A stretch of DNA of 64,000 nt from RXIX01 sp003989075 (GTDB taxonomy: Bacteria; Pseudomonadota; Gammaproteobacteria; Competibacterales; Competibacteraceae). Each line of letters begins with the position of its first letter. The stretch's first letter is position 1. A program made the position numbers and the translations under genes. Below are positions 46,272-54,800 of this stretch, piece by piece. The stretch lies in contig JAKOYN010000040.1 of the NCBI GenBank assembly GCA_029780415.1, forward strand, positions 1-64,000, in the 5' to 3' direction. The notes below the pieces were generated by a model. It was given only the letters and a program-made list of their open reading frames with translations. It did no database searches and had not been told where the DNA came from.

Positions 46272-47090
46272 ATGACTGATTTGCAACAGCTTATCGAAAA
46301 TGCCTTTGAACGCCGCAGCGAGCTTGAGCCCGCCAGTGCCCCGGCTGAGGTGCGTGAGGCGGTGGAGGAAGCCCTGGGCCTGCTGGAACTGGGCCGGGTA
46401 CGGGTCGCCGAATCGCGCAATGGTGCCTGGACGGTCAACCAGTGGCTGAAGAAAGCGGTACTGCTGAGCTTCCGCCTGAATGAAAACACCATCATCCGCG
46501 ACGGCTACACCAACTACTTCGACAAGGTGCCGCCCAAGTACGCCGAATATGGTGAAAACGATTTTCTCGCCGCCGGAGTGCGCGTGGTGCCACCGGCAGC
46601 GGCGCGGCGCGGCTCCTACATCGCGTCCGGTGTGGTGCTGATGCCCTCCTTCGTCAACATCGGCGCCTATGTCGATTCCGGCACCATGGTCGATACCTGG
46701 GCCACGGTCGGCTCCTGCGCGCAGATCGGTAGGAATGTGCATCTGTCCGGCGGCGTCGGCATCGGCGGCGTTCTGGAACCGTTGCAGGCCAGCCCGACCA
46801 TTATTGAGGATGACTGCTTCATCGGCGCCCGCTCCGAAGTGGTCGAAGGCGTGATCGTCGAGCGCGGCTCGGTGATTTCCATGGGCGTCTATATCGGCCA
46901 GAGCACCAAAATCTACAACCGGCTGACCGGCGAAGTCAGCTATGGCCGGGTGCCAGCCGGCTCAGTAGTGGTGCCCGGCGCCCTGCCCGCGCCCGATGGC
47001 AGCCACAGCCTATACTGCGCGGTGATCATCAAGCAGGTCGATGAGAAAACCCGCTCGCGGGTCGGCCTGAACGAACTGCTGCGCGACTGA
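46272..47090 (+). CDS. dapD: Tetrahydrodipicolinate N-succinyltransferase
   Basis: A 272-residue left-handed beta-helix acyltransferase. An N-terminal helical domain (LQQLIENAFERRSEL) precedes NQWLKKAVLLSFRLN and the hexapeptide repeats (IASGVVLMPSFVNIGAYVDSG, VHLSGGVGIGGVLEP). The end has GALPAPDGSHSLYCAVIIK. It makes N-succinyl-2-amino-6-ketopimelate in the succinylase branch of lysine and diaminopimelate synthesis. GAGG lies upstream of the ATG. dapE, a later step, lies 1.1 kb downstream, separated by an Rpn-family gene. Confidence 0.96.
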   Translation: MTDLQQLIENAFERRSELEPASAPAEVREAVEEALGLLELGRVRVAESRNGAWTVNQWLKKAVLLSFRLNENTIIRDGYTNYFDKVPPKYAEYGENDFLAAGVRVVPPAAARRGSYIASGVVLMPSFVNIGAYVDSGTMVDTWATVGSCAQIGRNVHLSGGVGIGGVLEPLQASPTIIEDDCFIGARSEVVEGVIVERGSVISMGVYIGQSTKIYNRLTGEVSYGRVPAGSVVVPGALPAPDGSHSLYCAVIIKQVDEKTRSRVGLNELLRD

Positions 47091-47099
47091 ACCACGCAC

Positions 47100-48077
47100 A
47101 TGCCCGTGCATCATCCGCACGATCATTTCGTGCGTGAATTCCTCAGTGAACCGGCGCACGCCCGCGCGTTCCTGCGCGCCGTGCTGCCGGCGCCGCTGAT
47201 CGAGGCCCTGGATTGGAGCGGCCTGCGCAGCGAAGCGGCGACCTTCATCGACGAAAACCTGCGGCAACAGTCATCCGACCTGCTGTTTTCCGTGCCCGGC
47301 CTGACCGGCGAACCGCAGCAGATCTACCTGCTGTTCGAGCATAAATCGGCTCTGGATCCGCGTCTGGCGCAGCAACTGCTCGGCTATCTGGCACGCATCT
47401 ACGCCGCACAAAGCCAGCCGGCGCCGGTGGTCAGTCTGGTGTTCTACCACGGTGACGCGCCACACCCGGCCGGGCGGCGTTTTCTCGATGAACTCTCCCT
47501 GCCACCGCACAGCCAGACGCTTTATCAGCCGTACATTCCGGATTTTGGCTATGTGCTGTTCGATCTGGCGCGCGCTACGCCCCATCTTTGGCAATCGCTG
47601 GCACTGCGGCTGTTCCTGGCCGCCCTGGACAGTGCACGCGATCCCGATCCCGCGCGCCTGGCGGGCGTGCTACGGTTGGCTGATCAACTGCTGCGGGAAT
47701 CCAGCAGCACCCGGATTGTCCATGCCGTACTGGTCTATCTGTTCCAGGTGACGGATTTGCAACCGGCGCAATGGCAGGCCTTGCTCAATCCACCTTTTTC
47801 ACCCGATCTGGAGGCCACGATGATTTCCACCGCCCAGCAGCTGTTTGAACAAGGCAAGCTCGAAGGCCGTGTCGAAGGCCGTGTCGAAGGCCGTGTCGAA
47901 GGCCGGACTGAGGGTGAAACGCTGTTCCTGGAACGCCTGCTCCAGGCCAGGTTTGGCCCACTTTCGACCGCTGATCGACAACGGATCATGATGGCAAGCC
48001 CGGAAACCCGGCTATCCTGGGGTGAACGGGTCCTGACCGCCGCCACGCTGGCCGACGTATTCGCCGAGACCCATTAG
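47100..48077 (+). CDS. Rpn-family recombination-promoting nuclease (YhgA-like)
   Basis: A 325-residue protein of the Rpn/YhgA group. The start HHPHDHFVREFLSEPAHARAFL is the usual family entry. The PD-(D/E)xK core has SSDLLFSV (catalytic Asp) and YLLFEHKSALD (E-x-K), with RLAQQLLGYLARIY following. The C-terminal region carries a 12-bp repeat encoding EGRV several times, then ETLFLERLLQARFG, the usual end. Rpn proteins cut DNA and affect recombination or phage infection. The gene begins 10 bp after dapD and splits the dapD-dapE pair. Confidence 0.87.
   Translation: MPVHHPHDHFVREFLSEPAHARAFLRAVLPAPLIEALDWSGLRSEAATFIDENLRQQSSDLLFSVPGLTGEPQQIYLLFEHKSALDPRLAQQLLGYLARIYAAQSQPAPVVSLVFYHGDAPHPAGRRFLDELSLPPHSQTLYQPYIPDFGYVLFDLARATPHLWQSLALRLFLAALDSARDPDPARLAGVLRLADQLLRESSSTRIVHAVLVYLFQVTDLQPAQWQALLNPPFSPDLEATMISTAQQLFEQGKLEGRVEGRVEGRVEGRTEGETLFLERLLQARFGPLSTADRQRIMMASPETRLSWGERVLTAATLADVFAETH
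47862..47905. repeat. 12-bp tandem repeat in the Rpn gene
   Basis: GAAGGCCGTGTC occurs three times in a row (47862-47873, 47874-47885, 47886-47897) with a partial fourth copy. It encodes a four-residue period (EGRV) before the C-terminal helix. Copies are identical, so slippage changing copy number is likely and would keep the frame. Confidence 0.9.
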
Positions 48078-48192
48078 GAAAATTCCCAATCCCTATCGTC
48101 CGCCCCGCACGGGTCGCGAGGTGACACTGCCCTGCTTCGCGCCCAGCCCGGGTGCGTCCCTTCTTCCTGTTCCTGCTGAAAAATGGATCGCA

Positions 48193-49350
48193 ATGTCCAC
48201 CACACTGGCTCTTGCTCTCGACCTGATCCGCCGGCCTTCGATCACCCCGGAGGATGCCGGTTGCCAGGATGTCTTGAGCGCCCGGCTGGCAGCGCTCGGC
48301 TTCCGCCTGGAGCGGCTGCGCTTCGGCACGGTTGACAATCTATGGGCGCGACTGGGCGATAGCACGCCCGTGCTGGCCTTTGCCGGACACACCGACGTGG
48401 TACCGCCCGGCCCGCTGGAACAGTGGCAATCGCCACCGTTCGCCCCGGAACTGCGCGATGGCCTTCTGTTCGGGCGCGGCGCGGCGGATATGAAAGGCAG
48501 CCTGGCGGCAATGATCACGGCCTGCGAACGCTTTCTGGCTGCGCATCCCCGACCGCGCGGCTCCCTCGCCTTTCTGATCACCAGTGACGAGGAAGGCGCA
48601 GCGGTCGATGGCACGGTCCGGGTCGTCGAGCATCTGCAGGCACGCGGCGAAAGGATCGACTGGTGCCTGGTCGGCGAGCCCTCCAGCAGCGCCCGCATCG
48701 GCGACGTGATCAAGAATGGCCGGCGCGGCTCGCTCAACGGCCGGCTGCTGCTGCGCGGCGTTCAGGGCCATGTCGCCTATCCGCACCTGGCCCAGAACCC
48801 GATCCACGCCATCGGCGCGCTGCTGAGCGCCCTAACCGATGAGGTGTGGGATCAGGGCCACGATTTTTTCCCGCCGACTTCGTTCCAGATCTCCAACCTG
48901 CGCTCTGGCACCGGCGCGGTCAATGTAGTACCCGGTGAACTGGAGATGCTGTTCAACTTCCGCTTCTCGCCGGCGGTCACGGTCGCGGCACTGCAGGAAC
49001 GCACCCGCCTGCTGGTCGAAACCGCCCTGCTCAACGAGGAAATCAAAACCGGCCAGGTATTCCAGTACGACCTGGACTGGACCCTGTCGGGATTACCGTT
49101 CTTCACCGCGCCGGGCACCCTGGTCGCCGCGGCCCAGGCCGCGATCCGCGCCGAAACCGGACAGGACGCAGAACTATCCACCAGCGGCGGCACCTCCGAT
49201 GGCCGTTTCATTGCCCCGACCGGCGCCCAGGTCATTGAACTGGGGCCGCTCAACGCCACCATTCACAAGGCCAATGAACAGATTGCCGTCGCCGACCTGG
49301 ATACGCTCAGCCGCATCTACGAGACGCTGCTCGTTCACCTGCTGGCGTGA
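48193..49350 (+). CDS. dapE: Succinyl-diaminopimelate desuccinylase
   Basis: A 385-residue M20 zinc hydrolase from the ATG at 48193; the frame is open 24 codons further. The metal ligands appear in AFAGHTDVVPPG (His), FGRGAADMKGS (bridging Asp), TSDEEGAAVDGT (general-base Glu and its neighbour), CLVGEPSSS and near the end IELGPLNATIHKANE (His). It releases succinate to give LL-diaminopimelate for lysine and peptidoglycan. It belongs functionally with dapD upstream. Length and motifs are normal. Confidence 0.96.
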   Translation: MSTTLALALDLIRRPSITPEDAGCQDVLSARLAALGFRLERLRFGTVDNLWARLGDSTPVLAFAGHTDVVPPGPLEQWQSPPFAPELRDGLLFGRGAADMKGSLAAMITACERFLAAHPRPRGSLAFLITSDEEGAAVDGTVRVVEHLQARGERIDWCLVGEPSSSARIGDVIKNGRRGSLNGRLLLRGVQGHVAYPHLAQNPIHAIGALLSALTDEVWDQGHDFFPPTSFQISNLRSGTGAVNVVPGELEMLFNFRFSPAVTVAALQERTRLLVETALLNEEIKTGQVFQYDLDWTLSGLPFFTAPGTLVAAAQAAIRAETGQDAELSTSGGTSDGRFIAPTGAQVIELGPLNATIHKANEQIAVADLDTLSRIYETLLVHLLA

Positions 49351-49498
49351 TGCCTCTTGAAGACGCCATCCCTGAAGTGTCGCTGGAATCGTTAAAATCC
49401 CGACAATCGGCATGCCTCATGCATCCTGGGTTTACGCAACCTGAGGTCACCCTGATTCCTGGCCGGAATGGCCGGTGATGCGTGGATAACAGTCTGCT

Positions 49499-49532
49499 CC
49501 CCTGTCCCGCCTTCGCAAACGGCAGGGGATTT
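49499..49532 (+). terminator. Hairpin upstream of the phosphofructokinase gene
   Basis: CCCCTG plus GCC (49499-49511) pairs with GGCAGGGG (49521-49528), followed by ATTTTC. It may end the dapE transcript or form part of the PFK leader, 40 bp before the PFK start. The stem has a bulge and the T-tract is short. Confidence 0.35.
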
Positions 49533-49570
49533 TCAAGCGCCTTCAACTTCCTGTAAGCAGGACACTTTCC

Positions 49571-51799
49571 ATGTCTGAGACTGACACGCTTCCCCTCCAG
49601 ATCGGCGTCCTCACCAGTGGTGGCGATGCCCAGGGCATGAACGCCGCAGTGCGCGCCGTGGTGCGTGCTGCCCTGCACGCGGGCGCCACCGTCCACGCCA
49701 TCTACGAAGGCTATCAGGGCATGGTGGATGGCGGCGACCGCATCCGCCCGCTGTCCTGGGACGATGTCGGCAGCATCCTGCACCGGGGCGGCACGATGAT
49801 CGGTACCGCGCGCTGTCTGGCCTTTCGCGAGCGCACGGGCCGGTTGCGCGCCACCCTCAACCTGCTACAGCGCGGCATCGACCGCCTGGTGGTGATCGGC
49901 GGTGATGGCAGCCTGACCGGCGCCGACACCTTCCGCCGCGAATGGCCGGACCTGGTCGCGGAACTGCTGCAACAAGGCGCGATTGATGCCGATACTGCGG
50001 CACGCCATCCGGCGCTGATGATTGCCGGGCTGGTTGGCTCCATCGACAACGACATGGTCGGCACCGACATGACCATCGGCGCCGATTCCGCCCTGCACCG
50101 TATCACCGAGGCCATCGACGCCCTCACCAGTACTGCTGCCAGTCACCAGCGCAGCTTCGTGGTTGAGGTGATGGGCCGCCACTGCGGCTACCTGGCCCTG
50201 ATGAGCGCCATCGCCGGCGGCGCCGACTATGTGCTGATTCCGGAGAACCCGCCGCCCGAAGGCTGGGAAGCACAGATGTGTGAACTGCTGCGCAACGGCC
50301 GCGCCGCCGGTCGCCGCGACAGTATCGTCGTGGTCGCCGAGGGCGCGATCGACCGTCAGGGCCAGCCGATCAGCGCCGACTATGTGCGTCAGGTGCTGGA
50401 AAGCCGGCTCGGCGAGGATACCCGCGTCACCATCCTCGGCCATGTGCAGCGCGGCGGCACACCCAGCGCCTTCGACCGCTGGATGAGCACCCTGCTCGGC
50501 CATGCTGCAGTGCAGGAGCTGCTCACAGCCACACCCGAGAGCGAACCACAACTGATCGGCATGCGCTATAACCGCGTCTGCCGCATCCCGCTGATGCCCT
50601 GCGTTCAGCAGACCCGCGCCGTCGCCGAGGTGATTACCCGCCGCGATTATGCCCAGGCGATGGCACTGCGCGGCGGCAGCTTCACCGAGATGTTCCAGAT
50701 TTTCCAGGCGATGGCCGAGGCGCTGCCGAGCGTGGCGCCACCGGCCCAGCCGCAGCGGATCGCAGTGCTGCACGGCGGCGGACTGGCTCCGGGCATGAAT
50801 ACCGCTGCGCGCGCCGCAGTGCGTCTGGGCCTGGACCGTGGTCATACCCTGCTCGGCGTGCATGGCGGTTTTGAAGGGCTGCTCAATGGCCGGATCAGCA
50901 CGCTCAGTTGGGGCGATGTCGAAGGCTGGACCGCGACGGGCGGCGCCGAACTGGGCACCACCCGCCAGGTGCCGAGCGTCGAGCAGCTTTATTCAGTGGC
51001 GCGCGCTTTGGAAACGCACCACGTCAACGGCCTGCTGGTGATCGGCGGCTGGATGGCCTATGAAGCGGCCTATCGGCTGTACAGCGAGCGTGACCGTTAC
51101 CCGGCGTTCAAGATCCCGATCATCTGCCTGCCGGCGACCATTGATAACAACCTGCCCGGCTCGGATCTGAGCATCGGCGCCGATACCGCGCTCAACGATA
51201 TCGTCGCTGCGCTTGATCGCATCAAGCAGTCGGCGATGGCGGCGCGGCGCTGCTTCGTAGTGGAAACCATGGGCCGCCATTGTGGCTATCTGGCGCTGAT
51301 GAGCGGCCTGGCCGGCGGCGCTGAGCGCATTTACCTGCCCGAGGAAGGCATCACTCTCAAGGGTCTGCAGGCCGATGTCGAGCATATGATCGCCAGCTTC
51401 CGTGAGGGCCGGCGCCTGTATCTGACCATCCGCGGCGAGTACGCCAACGACCATTACACCACCGATTTTCTGTGCCGGCTGTTCGAGGAGGAAGGCGGCG
51501 ATCTGTTCGATGTGCGTCAGGCGGTGCTCGGCCATATTCAGCAGGGCGGCAATCCCTCGCCCTTCGATCGGGTGCTGGCAACCCGGCTGGCGGCACACTG
51601 CATTGATTTCCTGACCGGCGAACTGGAGCGCGGCACGGCAGCCGGAGCCTTCATCGGCCTGGCCGAGGGCAAGGTCACCACTTTCCCGCTCAAGCAGATG
51701 CCCGACATGACCGATACCCGCTGCCGGCGGCCACTGCATCAATGGTGGCTGGATCTGCGCGCGGTCATGGCAGCGATGGCGCGGCCACGTCAACACTAG
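49571..51799 (+). CDS. Double-length 6-phosphofructokinase (two PFK domains)
   Basis: A 742-residue protein made of two PFK domains in tandem (about 1-385 and 395-742), unlike the usual 320-residue bacterial enzyme. The N half is catalytically complete: GVLTSGGDAQGMNAAVR, IGGDGS near residues 110-114 with the Gly that marks ATP use, and GSIDND with D159 and D161. The C half is changed: LHGGGLAPGMN lacks the Asp, GGDG is replaced by GGWM near residues 491-494, and TIDNN keeps D525 but has N527 for the metal-binding Asp. Both halves retain VEVMGRHCGYLAL or VETMGRHCGYLAL and HIQQGG or HVQRGG. This mirrors the eukaryotic PFK layout of a catalytic half plus an allosteric half. Confidence 0.9.
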   Translation: MSETDTLPLQIGVLTSGGDAQGMNAAVRAVVRAALHAGATVHAIYEGYQGMVDGGDRIRPLSWDDVGSILHRGGTMIGTARCLAFRERTGRLRATLNLLQRGIDRLVVIGGDGSLTGADTFRREWPDLVAELLQQGAIDADTAARHPALMIAGLVGSIDNDMVGTDMTIGADSALHRITEAIDALTSTAASHQRSFVVEVMGRHCGYLALMSAIAGGADYVLIPENPPPEGWEAQMCELLRNGRAAGRRDSIVVVAEGAIDRQGQPISADYVRQVLESRLGEDTRVTILGHVQRGGTPSAFDRWMSTLLGHAAVQELLTATPESEPQLIGMRYNRVCRIPLMPCVQQTRAVAEVITRRDYAQAMALRGGSFTEMFQIFQAMAEALPSVAPPAQPQRIAVLHGGGLAPGMNTAARAAVRLGLDRGHTLLGVHGGFEGLLNGRISTLSWGDVEGWTATGGAELGTTRQVPSVEQLYSVARALETHHVNGLLVIGGWMAYEAAYRLYSERDRYPAFKIPIICLPATIDNNLPGSDLSIGADTALNDIVAALDRIKQSAMAARRCFVVETMGRHCGYLALMSGLAGGAERIYLPEEGITLKGLQADVEHMIASFREGRRLYLTIRGEYANDHYTTDFLCRLFEEEGGDLFDVRQAVLGHIQQGGNPSPFDRVLATRLAAHCIDFLTGELERGTAAGAFIGLAEGKVTTFPLKQMPDMTDTRCRRPLHQWWLDLRAVMAAMARPRQH

Positions 51800-51853
51800 G
51801 CACGCGGCGAAAGGCGCACCCCAGGCTTTTCGTCGAGGGTGCGCACACGCTGC

Positions 51854-54800
51854 TCAGGGCTGGGCGCGAACGGGCCGTGCACCCAGCACATCGAGTGCTT
51901 CGACATATTCAAAGCGCTCGATGTGCTGCTCCAACTGTTGCGCCCGCATGCCGAATGCCAGCCGGAACAGCGCCCGGTGCTGGGTGAAAACCTGTGTAGC
52001 GCGCAAATCGGCAGCAGTCAGTAACGACACCAGTTCAGCGAGTGCAGACTGCAACTGGGCCGTATCCACCACGCCATGCTCTTGTAGCGGTGCATCCAGA
52101 ACAGCCAGCAGTTGCCCGGCCAGCGCATTGAATTCCGCCGCCAGGGCATCGGCCTGCCCACCAATGAGCGCGGGGTCGGCGCCGGTCGCCAGCGCCGTTT
52201 CCAATGCCGTGGCATGATCCCGCAGCGGCAGCAGGCCCAGATTGCCAAATACGCTCTTGAGCGAGTGCGCCAGCCGCCGGGCCGCAGCACGGTCGCCCTC
52301 AGCCAGCATCCGGCCCAGAAGATCCATATCCCCGGCATGGTCCAGGGCACAGCGGCGCAGCAGTTCGATATAGCGGGACTGGTGACCGTTGAGCACACGC
52401 AGGCCGGCGGCGCTGTCCAGGCCCCTGATCTTCGCCAGCTGCGTCAGTCGCGGATCCAGCGATGACGGCCGCGCCACCGGATCGGCGAGTGCCGGGCCAT
52501 CATCGATCCGCGCCGGCAGCCAGCGCAGCAGCGCAGCAAACAGCTGCTCCGGATCCATGGGCTTGGCGACAAAGTCATTCATACCCGCAGCCAGACAGGC
52601 GCGCCGATCCTCCTCGAACACATTGGCGGTCATGGCCAGGATCGGCAGGCGCGTAGCATCGAAGCGCTCGCGCAACAGACGGGTCGCGGTCAGGCCATCC
52701 ATCACCGGCATCTGCACATCCATCAGCACCAGGGCGTAGGTCTGCTGCCGGACCCGCGCCACTGCCTCGCAACCATCTGCGGCCGTATCCACCACCAGCC
52801 CCACCCCGCGCAGCAGATCCAGCGCCACCTCGCGATTCACCACATTATCCTCGACCAGCAACACCCGGTTTCCGGTATGGCGCTGACGCAGCCGCGTACT
52901 GCTGTCATGGTCCGGGCTTGCCACCGGTGCCATCAAGACCGGATGCCCTCGCTCCAGCCACGCAGTCAGCCAGAAGGTACTGCCCTGGCCCGGCGTACTC
53001 TCCACACCCACTGCTCCGCCCATCAGTTGTGCCAGACGCTGGGTGATCGCCAGCCCCAGCCCGGTGCCGCCATATTTGCGCGTGATGGTGGCATCCGCCT
53101 GGGAAAACGCCGCGAACAGACACGCCTGATCAGCGGCGGCAATACCAATACCGGTATCCTGCACCTCGAAGCGCGCCAGCACCCGATCGCGCTCCTGCTC
53201 CAGCAGGCGCACGCGCAGCGTTACCGAACCGTATTCGGTGAACTTGACCGCGTTGCCGGCATAGTTCAGCAGCGCCTGACGCAGGCGGGTCGGATCACCG
53301 CGCAACCACAGCACCATATCATCGCCTTCCACCTCCACGCTCAAACCCCGGGCCTGGGCCGATTCAGCAATCAGCGAGCGCACATGATCGAGCAGCGCGC
53401 CAAGGGCAAAATCGGTCTGTTCCAGCACCAGTTTGCCGGCCTCAATCTTGGACAGGTCGAGAATATCGTTGAGCATCGACAGCAGATGCCGGGCGGCGCT
53501 GTCGATGCGACCCAGACGGGCGGCCTGTTCCGGATTGCTTTCGGTCTGCCGCAGCAGGTGAGTCAAGCCGATGATGGCATTCATCGGCGTGCGGATCTCG
53601 TGGCTCATATTGGCCAGGAAGGCACTCTTGGCGCGATTGGCCGCCTCGGCGCGCTCGCGCGCTTCAATCAATTGCGCGGTGCGCTCTTCGACCAGCTCTT
53701 CCAGATGATGGCGATGGCGATCGAGTTCGGCACCGACGCGCCTCTTTTCGGTGATGTCCTCCTTGACCGCCACATAGTGCGTGATACGGCCATCGGCCTG
53801 ACGCAGCGGGGTGATGATGGCAAATTCGGTGTATTCGCTGCCGTCCTTGCGCCGGTTGATGAACTCACCCTTCCAAGGCTGCCCCTGACTCAGCGCCGTC
53901 CACAGGCTTGCGTAGGTTTCCGGAGCGGTCCGGCCCGAGTGCAGCAGACGCGGGTTATGGCCCAGCACTTCATCGCGACTGTAGCCGGTGGCATTGACGA
54001 AGGTCTGGTTGACGTATTCGATATTCGCGTCCAGATCGGTGATGACGATGCTCTCGGGGCTTTGTTCGACCGCCTGCGCGAGCTTGCGCAGTTGCAGAGC
54101 GGCGCGGCGGCGCTGCACGATGCGCCACAGTTCGTTGCCGATCAACTGCACGGTTTCCACATCCAGCTCGTTGTAGTCGCTGGCCTTGTTGCCCACGCCG
54201 GTGAGCATCACCACCCGGCCATTTTCGATCACCGGAACCGACAGCAGCCGTTGCAAGGGCGCGTGACCTTCGGGCAGGCCACGCTGGCGCGCATCGGCGG
54301 CGTAATCGTTACAGATCAGCGGCTGGTGCTGGCGCAGAGCATCGGCCCACAGGCCCGCCTGGCTGACTGGATAGTGGCGATCAAACACCGCCTTGCAGTA
54401 GTCGCGCAGGGTGCGCCGCGACCAGGTGACCAGCTCAATGGTTTCCTCGTCATCGTTGACGAAGTGAATAAAGGCAATGCAACTGCCGGTCAGCTCCTCG
54501 GCCAGTTCCTGACCGCGCTGTAAAAAGGCAACCTCATCGACCTCCTCGGCAACCCGTGGCAATTCCAGCAGCGCTTCGGCACGGCGCGATTGCAGCGCCA
54601 GGGTGTCCTCGATGCGCTTGCGCTCGCTGATATCGCGGGAAATGCCGTAGCTGCCCATGATGCGCCCTTCGGCATCGTACAGCGGACCCTTGATGGCCAG
54701 ATAGGTCACCGGACCCCGCACGGTATCCAGTCGTTCCTCGCAGGTGATCACCTGGCCACTGTCGCGCACCGCCTGATCATTGGCCATGATCGTGGCCGCC

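Noticed and set aside
49571..51799. PPi-dependent phosphofructokinase
   Set aside because: The N half has GGDG rather than GGDD and a Gly before SIDND, the pattern of ATP-dependent enzymes.
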